Below are positions 45,264-57,722 of a stretch of DNA of 64,000 bases, one piece after another. The DNA comes from Cephalotus follicularis. Its lineage: Eukaryota; Streptophyta; Magnoliopsida; Oxalidales; Cephalotaceae. Below the pieces are notes generated by a model. That model made no database searches, was not told the DNA's origin, and saw nothing but the letters and a program-made list of their open reading frames with translations. The DNA lies in the NCBI GenBank assembly GCA_001972305.1, contig BDDD01000179.1, positions 869,346 through 933,345 of the forward strand, written 5' to 3'. Position numbers and translations under genes: made by a program. The first letter of the stretch is position 1, and each line of letters begins with the position of its first letter.

Positions 45264-46660
45264 ATGGACGGTCGTCCAAGGAGAAGTGCACAAGGAGCAA
45301 GTGCAAGAGCCGTCGACTAGACGTACTCGAGCAAGTAGAGATGTAGTAGAAACGAATGTAGCTCAAGAGATAGAAGCTGTAGCCCCTACTCGACAGGAAT
45401 CTATGGGTCTTATGAGAAGAATGCGGGCAATGATGGTTCAGATGAACGAGTTTATGCATCGAGATGCAACTACATTGGAAGAGACCTAAGCTGCCAGACC
45501 GGATAGACGTGCGACTGAAGCACCTGAACAACCTCCGACGACGAGACCTCTTAGGCGTTCAATGACGGTAAGAAGATCAGTTGATGAACCTTCACGCCTA
45601 GAGGATCCCTTATCCATGTTCTTGAGATTCAATCCCCCACTGTTCAACAGAGATGCAGATGCTATAGCGGATGATAGATGGATATTGCAAATTGAGAAGA
45701 TTTTAACTATTTTAGAGTTTTCTGACTCCCATAAAATACTCTTTGCCACATATAGGCTGCAGGGTGAAGCATATCACTGGTGGAAAATGATTGCAGACTG
45801 ATGGGAACGATCAGGGATAGTTAGCTCGTGGGACAGATTTAAAGAAGAATTTAACGAACAGTACTATCCCGAAATAGAAGTGGACAAAAGAGAAGCCGAG
45901 TTTCTTAACCTAACTCAAGGTGATATGACAGCGGGCCAGTATGAGGCCAAATTTGTTGAATTGTCAGGAGTAGCTTCCCATTTGGTCGACACTAAAACCA
46001 GAAAAGGCCAGGAAGTTCTTTATTGGCCTTAAACCTGAGATCAGACAGAAGTTGGTACCTCTCTGAATGAGATCTCTTTTTGAGGTGTCTAGTAGAGCCA
46101 GAGACATTGAAGCTGTGACCAATGAGATACAGAGATTGAGGATCCAGACGGGAGATAAAAGATCAGAATCTCCTGGCGGACAATCTGGTAGGAGTTTTGG
46201 AGGTAGTAATAAGTCCCAGAGATCGAGGTACAGTAGTAGCCCTGGTCAGAGTGGATCCTCACGCAGTATTGGCAGTCCAGCTGGTCCTTCCAGATTAGGG
46301 AGACAACAAATAAGAAGAGGTCGTGGCTCTCGACGAAGAGATCGAGGCTTACTGTCGTGACAGAAAGGTCAATCCAGACTTTCCGAGTCCAACGGTCAGG
46401 CCACTTATGGACCATGTATACATTGTCAACGTACGAACCATGCCTCTGATGATTGCTGGTGGAAGTCTGGAAATTTTATGGTATGCAGAGCTACGGATCA
46501 TAAGGTTGTAGAATGTCCTTAAGGAAGGTATGGTAATGGTAATCGGTCAGGACAAAGTACGGCTCCTTCACAGGGAGGTTCCCAATCAAATCGTAATACT
46601 AGACAGCTATGACAGGGCCGTCCTAGCACCAGCTTAGGACGAGGAGATTGTGGGAAACAA
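45264..46660 (+). pseudogene. gag: F4 interior A gag remnant
   Basis: ATG 45264 (MDGRPRRS) shifts frame within about 20 codons. The next frame gives TRRTRASRDVVETN and PTRQES up to TAA 45487-45489, continues to the gag core (WILQIEKIL, ATYRLQGEAYHWWKMI) and stops at TGA 45799-45801. The rest (FKEEFNEQYYPE, AKFVELSG) is followed by another shift, then an Arg/Ser/Gly-rich linker (46067-46360). One zinc knuckle is intact (CIHCQRTNHASDDC near 46415); the second has lost its first cysteine. A TACAG|AAG splice-acceptor-like site lies ten bases before the ATG. Confidence 0.85.
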
Positions 46661-49600
46661 CAAGTTGGATCAACACCTACCGTGAAAGGTAGAGTGTTCG
46701 CTTTGGACAAGCAAACTGCAGCAGGATCTGCCTCAGTTATTGGAGGTACTAAATACTTATTTAATTGCGAAGCACAAGACCTCATAGACTCCGGTTCATC
46801 TCATTGTTATATTGAACTGCATTTCATACAATGACTGAATGTGGAACCAGAGCCTTTACCATTTGTTATGGAAGTTAGCATGCTAGTAAGAGAGTCTGTT
46901 ACCTCCGAATGGGTGTGTAAGTCTTATGCTATTGGTATCGATGGACATATTCTATTAGCATATCTGATAGTGTTGTCGATGGGCAAAATTGACTTAATAT
47001 TGGGAATGGATTGGTTAGCGGCATACTATGCTTACGTGGATTGTAACCGAAAGGTCGTAACCTTCAACGTGCCAGAACAGTCTCCTTGCCAGTTTATTGG
47101 AACCTTGGCATGTCAGCCGATTCAAATGATATCTGCTATGCAGGCTGACCGACTCTTGAAGAAAGTTTGTGATGCTTATCTGGCACATATTGTAGACAAT
47201 AAAAGATGGGTGCTTGATTTGAATGATGTTCCAGTAGTGTGTGAATACCCGGATGTGCTTCCGGAAGAGTTAACGTCCTTACCTGCAGACAGAGACGTGG
47301 AATTCACTATAGACATGCTACCCAAAACAGCACCAATATCGAGAGCTCCTTATTGAATGGCTCCCCCTAAATTGAAAGAATTGAAGATGTAGTTACAGGA
47401 GTTACTCGATAAAGGCTTCATCTGACCTAGTGTGTCTCCATGGGGAGCACCGATCTTATTTGTTAAAAAGAAGGATGGATCTCTAAGAATGTGCATCGAT
47501 TATCGGTAGCTAAATAAAGTTACTATCAAGAACAAATATGCGCTGCCACATATTGATGAGTTGTTTGATCGACTCGAGGGATCGACGGTGTTCTCTAAAC
47601 TGGATTTGAGATATGGATATCATCAGCTCAAGGTCAGAGAGGAAGACATCCTGAAGACTGCTTTTAGATCACGGTATGGACACTATGAATTTGTGATTAT
47701 GCCATTCGGGGTGACCAATGCCCCTGCCGCATTTATGAGTTTGATGAATCGAGTGTTCAGTCCATATCTTGATCGCTTTATTGTAGTCTTCATTGATGAT
47801 ATTCTGGTGTACTCTAAAACAATGGAGGAACATGGAGATCACCTTCACTTGTCATTGCAAACTCTCAAAGATCATCGGGTATATGCCAAGTTCAGCAAAT
47901 GTGAGTTCTGGTTGTCAGAGGTAGCCTTTCTTGGTCATATCATATCCAGTGCCGGTTTAAAGGTGGACCCTTAAAAAATTGAAGCGGTTAAAGGCTAGAA
48001 ATGACAAATGAATTTGATGGAGGTCCGAAGCTTCTTAGTCTTGACAGGATACTACCATCGTTTTGTTGAAGGATTCTCATGTATAGCTACTCCTCTTACC
48101 CGATTGACGCAGAAGAATGTGGCATTCGAATGGAATGAACAATGTGAATGGAGCTTCCAGGAGCTCAAACATCATTTGACTTCTGCGCCAATCTTGGCCT
48201 TTCCAGAAGGTAATGAAGGTTTTGTGGTATACAGCGATGCATCAGGCAGTGGCTTAGGATGTGTCTTGATGCAGAATGGAAGAGTGATCGCATACGCCTC
48301 GAGGAAATTGAAGCCCCATGAATAGAATTATCCAACTCAAGACTTAGAGTTGGCAGCAGTAGTTTTTGCTCCGTGAAAATGAAGGCATTATCTTTATGGA
48401 ACGAAGTTCGAGGTGTATACTGATCACAAAATCCTGAAGTACCTATTTTCACAGAAAGACTTGAACGTGAGACAGAGAAGATGGATGGAGTTGCTCAATG
48501 ACTACAATTGTGAAATTCAATACCATCCAGGCAAAGCTAATGTTGTGGCAGACGCAATAAGTTGCTAGTTAGCATGCCTAATGATCTCTCACATACAGGT
48601 ACGTCCAATGTTGTTTGAAAGAATCCGAGAAGCACAGGGTGCGGATGGATTGTTACTTAAGGCTGTAATGAATGATCAAGGAGGCTTGAAGCAAGAATTT
48701 TCAATGCAAAGTGACGGACTGATTAGATATCGAGACAGAATTTCTGTTCCCAATGATAAGGAATTGAAAGATGAGCTGTTGTCTCAACCTCACTGCTCCA
48801 GATTTTTGGTGGATCCGGGGAGTACCAAGATGTATCGAGATCTAAAGCTTAGCTTTTGGTGGAATGGTATGAAAATAGAGATTGTTGAGTATGTCGCCTC
48901 ATGTCTGACATGTCAACAAATTAAAGCAAAACATCAAAGGCCGGTACGTTTACTCCAGCCTTTAGCTGTGGCACAATGGAAATGGGAACACATCACCATG
49001 GATTTTGTGACCGGTCTGCAGAGAACAAGAACCAACCGTGATGCTATATGGGTGATCGTTGATCGCTTTTCTAAATCTGCTCACTTCTTGGCAATCAAGA
49101 CCACCTACTCCCTCAAACAGTTGGCAAACTTGTACATTGCTTAGATTGTAAATCTCCATGGTGTACCCATTCGTGTGGTTTCTGATAGAGACCCTCGCTT
49201 TACATCATGGTTCTGGAAGAAACTGCAAGCAGCTCTTGGTACCCAATTCTTCTTCAGTACCGCTTTTCACCCTCAGGCTGATGGGAATCTGAGCGGACCA
49301 TCCAAACTTTGGAAGACATGCTTAGAGCATGTGTGTTGGATTGGGGTGGCAGCTCGGATATACATATGCCGTTAGTGGAATTCCCATAGAATAACAACTT
49401 CCACGCCAGTATTGGAATGGCACCTTTCGAAGCTCTTTACGGATGGAAACCCCAATCTACTAGTTCAAAGTTGGAGAATCAAGTGTTTTGGGACCAGAGC
49501 TAGTGCAAGAAACCATGGAAAAGGCAAAAATGATTAGAGAAAGACAGATAACGACTCAAAGCAGACATAAAAGTTATGCGGATCACCGCAGAAGAGAACT

Positions 49601-50057
49601 GGAATTTGCACTGGGAGTACAAGTTTTTCTTAAGGTCTCACCCTTCAAGGGTATTATGAGGTTCGGAAAGAAAGGGAACCTATCCCCTCGCTTTATTGGA
49701 CCCTTTGAGATCCTTGAGAGAGTAGGCATGGCTGCCTACCGACTTGCCTTACCTCATAGCTTATGTAATGTGCATGATGTCTTCCATGTTTCAATGTTAA
49801 GAAAATACCAGCCCAACTCTTCTGATGTGATTCGATGGGAATTATTACAGTTGGAACCGAACATCAGCTATGTTGATACTTTTGTCTTCATCATTGATCG
49901 ACGGATTAAACAACTGAGGAGTAAAAGTATTCTGTTAGTGAAGGTACTATGGCAATGTCATGGAATTGAAGAAGCTACATTGGAACGCGATGATGATATA
50001 AAAGTAACATATCCTTATCTGTTTTGGCCCCAGAATCTTGGGACGAGATTCTTTTAA
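46661..50057 (+). pseudogene. pol: F4 interior A pol remnant
   Basis: Mostly one frame with many stops. Protease has LIDSGSSH and LILGMDWL. RT has [29 protein letters not shown] and [10 protein letters not shown] (about 47800). RNase H has VYSDASG (48227) and YTDHK. In the integrase finger the second histidine is an aspartate (HCSRFLVDPG), then CLTC; TMDF and VSDRD are present, but the frame shifts near 49290 just where the catalytic glutamate is expected. 49488-50057 gives the integrase end and a chromodomain-like tail, reading through the usual end (PYLF) to TAA 50055-50057. Stops include TGA 47354, TAG near 47390 and several around 47973-48003. Confidence 0.88.
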
Positions 50058-50070
50058 GGGGGGGGAGGAT
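50056..50070 (+). other. F4 polypurine tract before LTR B
   Basis: AAGGGGGGGGAGGAT directly precedes LTR B; the G-run is eight bases long. Confidence 0.85.
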
Positions 50071-50402
50071 TGTAACACCTGGAATTTTTGTAAATAAAAA
50101 TGGTACAGTATTTTAAGGAATGATATTTCAGCCCAAAAATGTATTTTTATTGGACTGGAATTGAATTAATAAAGAAATGGTTCGGGCTTGGAAATGTTAT
50201 GGCTCGATCTAGAATAAAGCAACAAATGACTTTTATTTGGGCTTTAAATGTTACTGTTATTGGGCCCAAAATTGTAATGTGACAATTGGGGGAAGAATAA
50301 GGAGACTTTGGGCCTCCTTTCTCACGTCACCCGACCCAAAAAGGGGAATTACAAAGATTGGTGCAAAAGTGTGGGGAGAATTCTGTAGACTTCTCTTGTG
50401 TC

Positions 50403-50409
50403 TATAAAA
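50403..50409 (+). promoter_or_regulatory. TATA box of F4 LTR B
   Basis: TATAAAA in TGTCTATAAAAGAAAAGGAA. LTR C has TATATAAAAG at the same place (58064-58073). Confidence 0.5.
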
Positions 50410-51199
50410 GAAAAGGAAGGGAATGTGGGGACAGGTGTTGGTGCTCTGGGAAGGAAAGAGACAAAAAGGGATGGAAAGAGTCTAGAGAATTCTTGACTCC
50501 CTTTCTCCTCTCTCATATAATCCTTCTCATTTCCATCCTTGAGAGAGCAAAGGAAGAACCCGTGGAGAATGGAGCCCAGTGCAAAAGAAGGAACAATTGA
50601 AGAAATTATGCTGAGCAAAGGAAGGGGTAGTTCAAGGATCGACTTTAAGGTAGGATCTCCTACCATCACTCCCTAGCAGTTTTAATTAATATGTTGTGCT
50701 ACTATTAGTATAGAATGAATGCCTTAAATATGCAAGGTTAGGGTGTGTATCTTGGTTCCCTGGAATGAGGAGTATTAGAATGTATAATTATATTCGCATA
50801 CACATTGTAAAATGAAGGTAATAAATTCTTGATCCAATCTTGTTTTGAAGTGGGTTTTCATGCACCCTTGCATGCATGGTATGCGACCCGAATGACGCAC
50901 CCATCAGCATGCCACGATTGAATGACCGAGCTCCCCATGTTCATGCGTCTGAGTATGGTGAGGTTCCGAGCTCTTCACAGGCATGCGTCCGAGGTGACGC
51001 GCGTGGTTCTCCAATGGCATGCACAACCGGGTTCCCCTATGCATGCATCCCGAGCATGCAATGGCGCCGAGCACTATCCACATGCACTGCGTCCGTGGAG
51101 CCATACGTCAAGGTGCCATTGCTGAGGACACACGCCGAGGACGCACCAGTGTCTATGTGTCTAAGGAAACACGCCGAGGACGCACATGTGTCATATGCT

Positions 51200-51359
51200 G
51201 AGGTGCCATACGCCGTGCATCCAAGACGCTCGAGGTGCCATGCGCCGTGCATCCAAGATGCCTGAAGTGCCATGCGCCGTGCATCCAAGACGCCCGAGGT
51301 GACATGCGCCGTGCATCCAAGATGCCCGAGGTGCCATGCGCCGTTTATCCAAGACGCCC
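51200..51359 (+). repeat. 32-bp minisatellite, five copies (LTR B)
   Basis: GAGGTGCCATGCGCCGTGCA-type units start at 51200, 51232, 51264, 51296 and 51328, exactly 32 bases apart, with a partial unit at 51360. GC-rich against an AT-rich background. Confidence 0.92.
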
Positions 51360-52787
51360 GAGGTACGCCCGAGTCCACCTCTGCCATGCGTCCGAGGATG
51401 CGCCAGTGCTAGGCACCATAGTCACCATGCATGCGTCTAGTTCTCCTCTACCGTCGTCCTGAGCATGGGCCCATGAGCCGAGCATGCATCCCGAGTATGT
51501 GTCATCCTCTACCATATATCCCAAGTAGGCTGCCTTGGGCGCCATGTATATAGAATATGCAATGACGATGTGATCCTAGAGCTCGAGCATGTGACATCAT
51601 GAATGCTGGGCTCCCTATAATGTGAACTTAGCATCTATGCTCGACAAGCCAGGCATGTATCCTGAGCTTGTACCTGGTGCATGTGCATGTGTCGTGCATG
51701 CCTTAACATGTGTTCTGAATGTGTTAAATGAATGGAATGTAAACAGTAGGAAAATACAATAATGTAGTGTATTGTAACATATATAATTGAAAATAGTCTA
51801 ATGTGGTAAAGGTTGACCTTACAGTGAAGTGTTAATGTACTGTTAATGTTAGTGTAATGTTAACGTAATGTAATGTATTGGACTGGATCACCGCTGAGAT
51901 GAGCCCTTTGGAGATCACCAACCGAGATGTGCCGGTAAGGCTATTTCCAAGATGACCTAATGGGTCACCAAATTGAGTTGAATCAGGTGGGTCACCTAGA
52001 TAGCCCAATGGATCACCGGCCAAGATGAGCCAATGGATCACCGACTGAGATGAGCCACACTGATTGAATGATTATTACTGTATAGTGAATGTTTATGTTC
52101 CTCTCCTCTGCCTATAACACCTAGAGAGCATATATTGTTCTTCCGAATACCGAGGACCTGAGGAACTGGTCTGCCTAAATTGTAATGGTTAATCCTCCTG
52201 GCTTCTCTGCCTTCAACGTCTGGAGTGCGTTATCGCTCCTCCATAAGTAGGGAATGCCGCATAAGGATTTATAATGACTGTTATCGATTTTTATGGAATG
52301 AATGACTGTTAAGGAAATTTACTGTTCTACTGAATGTATTGTATGGACTGTACTGTTCTTACTGCATCTCTCACAGCATACATATTTATATCTGCTGCAT
52401 TGCACTCCACATATGTATGGGTAGGGGTTCCTACACAACCAGTGGTTGCTGACCCATTGCATTGTAATTTAATGGGTCAAGTACAGGTGGAGCTTCGCAG
52501 AAAGTGGAAGACTGAACCGGAATAAGTCTCCTGCTTCCAGTTGCAGTTCGACAACCTAGGAATTTTATGATGTGATTGTATTATGACCCGCTAGTCTGTG
52601 GCAGAGCTACCGTTTAAATAATGTTGTATAAACTGTGTTTTATCCAAGAAGATTTTTGTTTATTGAATTTTCGCATGCACATTATATTGATTTAATGTTT
52701 TTAATTTTTCACAATTTATAGAATGATACTGTTGGTAGCGTGTTAAACCTTGGGGGTTGACCCTTGGGGTTTGGGGCGTTACAGTTT

Positions 52788-52800
52788 TGGTATCAGTACC
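52788..52800 (+). other. F4 interior B primer-binding site
   Basis: TGGTATCAGTACC lies four bases after LTR B and differs at two positions from the tRNA-Met type TGGTATCAGAGCC. Confidence 0.8.
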
Positions 52801-52910
52801 GCGATTCTCCAATGCTGGGTAGACCATTAAGGAGTCCTTGGTCTCTAAAGTAAATTGCATGCGAAAAAGATGAGGGGATATTAATCCTTTGTTGTTATGC
52901 AGAAGTGGAA

Positions 52911-54300
52911 ATGGACAGTCGTCGAAGCAGAACTACACAAGGAGCAAGAGCAGAGCCGTCGACTAGATGTACTCGAGCAAATAGAGATGCAGTAGAAACG
53001 AATGCAGCTCAAGAGACAGAAGCTGTAGCTCCTACTCGACAGGAATCTAGGGGTCTTATGAGAAGAATGCGGGCATTGATGGCTCAGATGAACAAGTTTA
53101 TGCAGTGACATGCAACTGCATCGGAACAAACGTCAGCTGCCAGACCGGATAGACGTGCGGCTGAAGCACCTGAACAATCTCCAACGAAGAGACCTCCTAG
53201 GCGTTAAATGACGGCAAGAAGATCAATTGATCAACCTTCACGCCTAGAGGATCCCTTTGCCAGGTTCTTGAGATTGAATCCCCCAATGTTCACCGGATAT
53301 GCAGATGGTATAGTGGTTAAGAGATGGATAATCCAAATTGAGAAGAATTTCACTGTTTTGGAGTGTTCTGTCTCCCATAAAATACTCTTCGCCACATATA
53401 TGCTGCACGGCGAAGCATATCACTAGTGGAAAATGATTGCACACTCGTGTGAACGATCAGGGATTGTCAGATCTTGGGACATATTTAAAGAAGAATTTAA
53501 TGAACAGTACTATCCCGAAGCAGAAGTGGACAAAAGAGAAGCCGAGTTTCTTAACCTAACCCAAGGTGATATGATGGTGGGGCAATATGAGGCCAAATTT
53601 GTTGAATTGTCAAGAGTAGCTCCCCAAGTGGTCGACACTGAAACTAGAAAAGGCCAAGAAGTTCCTTATTGGCCTCAAACCTGAGATCAGACAGCAGCTG
53701 GTACCTCTCCGATTGAGATCTCTTTTTGAGGTGAGTAGCAGACCCAGAGACATTAAAGTCATGACCAATGAGATATAGAGATTGAGGATCCAGACGGGAG
53801 ATAAAAGATCAATATCTCCAGGCAGACAATCTGGTAGGAGTTCTAGAGGTAGTAATAAGTCCTAGAGATCGAGGAAACAGTAGTAGCCCTGGTCGGAGTG
53901 GATCCTCACGCAGTACTGGCAGTCCAGCTGGTCCTTCCAGATTTGGGAGAGAACAAAGTAGGAGAGGTCGTGGTTCTCGACGAATAGATTGAGGCTTACT
54001 GCCGTCATAGAAAGGTCAATCCATACTTGCTGAGTCCAGCAGTCAGACCTCTTATGAACCATGTATACATTGTCAGCATACGAACCATGCCTCTGATGAT
54101 AGCTGGTGGAAGGCTGGAAATTGTATGGTATGCGGAGCTAAGGATCATGAGGTTGCATAATGTCCTGATGGAAGGTATGGTTATTGTAATCAGTCAGGAC
54201 AGAGTGCGGCTCCTTCACAGGGAGGTTCCCAATCAAATGATAATATTGGACAGCAATGACAGGGCCGTCCTAGCACCAGCTCAGGATGAGGAGACCGTGG
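52911..54300 (+). pseudogene. gag: F4 interior B gag remnant
   Basis: ATG 52911 (MDSRRSRTTQGAR) runs to TGA 53106-53108. The core follows with further stops: SRLEDPFARFLRLNPPMF, WIIQIEKNFTVLE, ATYMLHGEAYH then a TAG where a tryptophan is usual, FKEEFNEQYYPE and YEAKFVELS. The zinc knuckles near 54060-54165 have both lost residues (CIHCQHTNHASDDS; the second has an inner stop). A TGCAG|AAG acceptor-like site lies ten bases before the ATG, as in interior A. Confidence 0.85.
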
Positions 54301-57300
54301 GAAACAACCAATGGGATCAACACCTACAGTGCAAGGTAGAGTGTACGCTTTGGACAAGCAAACTGCAGCAGGATCTACCTCAGTTATTAGAGGTACTATT
54401 TACTTATTACATTGTGAAGAACAGGCCCTCATAGACTCCGGTTCATCTCACTCTTATATTTCATTGCATTTTATACAACGACTGAATGTGGAACCGAAGC
54501 CTTTACCATTAGTTATTGAAATTAGCAGGCCAGTAGGAGAGTCTGTTACCTCCGAATGGGTGTGTAAGTCTTGTGCCATTGGTATCGATGGACATATTCT
54601 ATTGGCAGATCCGATATTGTTGCCGATGGGAGAAATTGACATAATACATGGAATGCATTGGTTAGCGGCACACTATGCTTATGTGGATTTTAACCGGAAG
54701 GTCGTAACCTTCAATGTGCCAGAACAGTCTCCTTTCCACTTTACTGGAACCTTGGAATGTCAGTCGATTCAAATGATATCTGCTATGCAGGCTGACCGAC
54801 TCTTGCAGTAAGGTTGTGATTCTTATCTGGCACATATTGTAGCCAATAACAGATGGGTGCCTAATTTGAATGATGTTCCGGTAGTGTATGAATACCCGGA
54901 TGTGTTTCTGGAAGAGTTAACGTCCTTACCTCCCGACAGAGACGTGGAATTCACTATAGACCTGCTACTCGGAACAACACCTATATTGAGAGCTCCTTAT
55001 CGAATGGCTCCCCCTGAATTGAAAGAATTGAAGACACAGTTACAGGAGTTACTCGATAAAGGCTTCACCCGACCGAGTGGGTCTCCATGGGGAGCACCGG
55101 TCTTATTTGTTAAAAAGAAGGATGGATCACTAAGAACGTGCATCAATTATCGACAGATAAATAAAGTGACTATCAAGAACAAATATCCGCTACCGCATAT
55201 TGATGAGTTATTTGGTCAACTCAAGGGACTGACGGTGTTCTCTACACTAGATTTGAGTTCTGGATATCATCAGCTCAAGGTCAGAGAGGAAGACATCCCG
55301 AAGAGTGCTTTGAGATCACGGTATGGACACTATGAATTTGTCGTTATGTCGTTCGGGGTGACCAATGCCCCTGCCGCATTTATGAGTTTGATGAATCGAG
55401 TGTTCAGTCCATATCTTGATCGCTTTATTGTAGTCTTCATTGATGATATTCTGGTGTACTCTAAAACAATGGAGGAACATGGAGAAGACATGCACTTGGC
55501 ATTGAAAACTCCCAGAGATCATCGGCTATATGCTAGGTTCAGCAAATGCGAATTATGGTTGTCAGAGATAGCCTTTCTTGGTCATATCATATCCCGTGCC
55601 GGTTTAAAGGTGGATCCTTAAAAAACTGAAGCGATTAAAGGCTGGAAACGACCATTGAATGTGACGGAGGTCTGAAGCTTATTTGGCTTGGTAGGATACT
55701 ACCATCGTTTTGTTGAAGGATTCTCACGTATATCTACTCCTCTGACCCGATTGACACAGAAGAATGTGGCATTCGAATGAAATGAACAATGTGAGTGGAG
55801 CCTCCGGGAGCTCAAACATCATTTGACTTCTGCCCCAATCTTGGCACTACCATAACGTAGTGAAGGTTTTGTGGTATACAGTGATGCATCTGGTAGTGGC
55901 TTGGGATGTGTCTTGATGCAGAATGGAAGGGTGATTGCATACGCCTTGAGGAAATTGAAGCCCTATGAAGAGAATTATCCGACTCATGACTTGGAGTTGG
56001 CAGCAGTAGTTCTGCTATGCGAAAATGGAGGCATTATCTTTATGGAACGAAGTTCGGGGTGTATAATGATCACAACAGCCTAAAGTACCTGTTTTCACAG
56101 AAAGACTTGAACATGAGATAGAGAATATGGTTGGAGTTGCTCAATGACTACAATTGTGAAATTCAATACCATCCAGACAAAGCTAATGTTGTGGCAAATG
56201 TACTAAGTCGCCAGTTAGCATGCCTAATGATCTCTCACATTCAAGTACGTCCAATGTTGTTTGAAAGAATCCGAGAAGCACAGGGTACGAACGGATTGTT
56301 ACTTAAGGCTGTAATGAATGATCAAGGAGGCTTGAAGCTAGACTTTTCAATGCAAAGTGACGGTCTGATCAGATATTGAGATAGAATTTGTGTTCCCGAT
56401 GATAGGGAATTGAAAGATGAGCTATTGTCTCAAGCTCACCGCTCCAGATTTTCGGTGCATCCGGGGAGTACCAAGATGTATCGAGATTTGAAGCTTAGCT
56501 TTTAGTGGAATGGTATGAAAAGAGAGATTCCTGATTATGTCACCTCTTGTCTGACATGTCAGAAAATTAAAGCAGAACATCAAAGGTCGGTAGGTTTACT
56601 CCAGCCTTTACCTGTGGCACAATGGAAATGGGAACACATCACCATGGATTTTGTGATGGGTCTGCTGAGAACAAGAACCAACCGTGATGCTGGATGGGTG
56701 ATCGTTGATCGCTTTTCTAAATCTGCTCACTTCTTGGCAATCAAGATCACCTACTCCCTCGAATGGTTGGCAACCTTGTACATTGCTGAGATTGTAAAAC
56801 TCCATGGTGTACCCATCGGTGTGGTTTCTGACAGAGACCCTCACTTTACATCACGGTTCTGGAATAAACTACAAGCAGCTTTTGGTACCCAACTCTTCTT
56901 CAGTACCGCTTTTCACCCTCAGACTGATGGGCAATCTGAGTGGACCATCCAATCTTTGGAAGACATGCTTAAAGCATGTGTGTTGGATTGGGGTGGTAGT
57001 TCGGATGTACATCTGCCATTAATGGAATTCTCATATAATAACAGCTCCCACGCCAGTATTGGAATGGCATCTTTCAAAGCTCTTTATGGAAGGAAATGTA
57101 GATCCCCAATCGCTGGTATGAAGTTGGAGAATCAAGTCTTTTGGGACCAGAGCTAGTGAAAGAAACCTTGGAAAAGGCCAAAATGATTAAAGAAAGACAG
57201 GTAACGGTTCAAAGCAGACATAAAAGATATGTGGATCACCGCAGAAGGGAACTGGAATTTGCACTGGGAGAACATGTTTTTCTTAAGGTCTCACCCTTCA

Positions 57301-57680
57301 AGGGTATTATGAGGTTCGGCAAGAAATGGAAGTTATCCCCTCGCTTTATTGGATCCTTTGAGATCCTTGAGAAGGTAGGCATGGATGCCTACCAACTTGC
57401 CTTACCTCCTACCTTATCGAATGTGCATAATATATTTCATGTTTCAATGTTAAGAAAATACCAGCCCAACTCTTCTCATGTGATTCGATGGGAATTATTA
57501 CAGTTGGAACCGAACATGAGCTATGTTGAGACTCCTGTATGGATCCTTGACCGACGGATTAAACAGCTGAGGAGTAAAAGTATTTTGTTAGTGAAGGTGC
57601 TATGGCAATGTCAAGGAAGTGAAGAAGCCACTTGGGAACGTGAAGACGATATGAAAGTAGCATGCCCTCATCTGTTTTGA
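54301..57680 (+). pseudogene. pol: F4 interior B pol remnant
   Basis: 54311-54811 holds protease (LIDSGSSHSYI; the usual GMDW reads GMHW). 54857-55621 is an uninterrupted RT with [27 protein letters not shown] and [10 protein letters not shown] (about 55430-55460). RNase H (VYSDASG, 55874) is broken by stops and a shift near 56040. Integrase 56515-57156 has CLTC, TMDF, VSDRD and GQSE, so its catalytic triad is present. The finger histidines lie upstream behind TGA 56377-56379, with a TAG near 56503. A shift near 57110 leads to 57141-57680 with the chromodomain-like end (ATWEREDDMKVACPHLF) and TGA 57678-57680. Confidence 0.88.
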
Positions 57681-57710
57681 CCTCAGAATCTCGGGACGAG
57701 ATTCTTTTAT

Positions 57711-57722
57711 GGGGGGGAGGAT
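57711..57722 (+). other. F4 polypurine tract before LTR C
   Basis: GGGGGGGAGGAT directly precedes LTR C. Confidence 0.85.

Larger units (their letters stand above)
50071..52783 (+). repeat. F4 LTR B (shared middle LTR)
   Basis: 2713 bp, TGTAACACCTGG...GGGGCGTTACA. In order: a TATA box (50403), a purine-rich leader, a GC-rich segment with ATGCGTC-type words and the 32-bp array (51200-51359), GATCACCGA repeats (51891-52057), and the degenerate counterpart of the 44802 inverted repeat. Open frames on both strands between 50876 and 51545 are products of the GC-rich repeats. Confidence 0.9.

Noticed and set aside
50876-51545. Overlapping frames on both strands in LTR B (and 58585-59318 in LTR C)
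   Set aside because: They are translations of the 32-bp minisatellite and neighbouring GC-rich words; codon periodicity does not match a 32-base unit.
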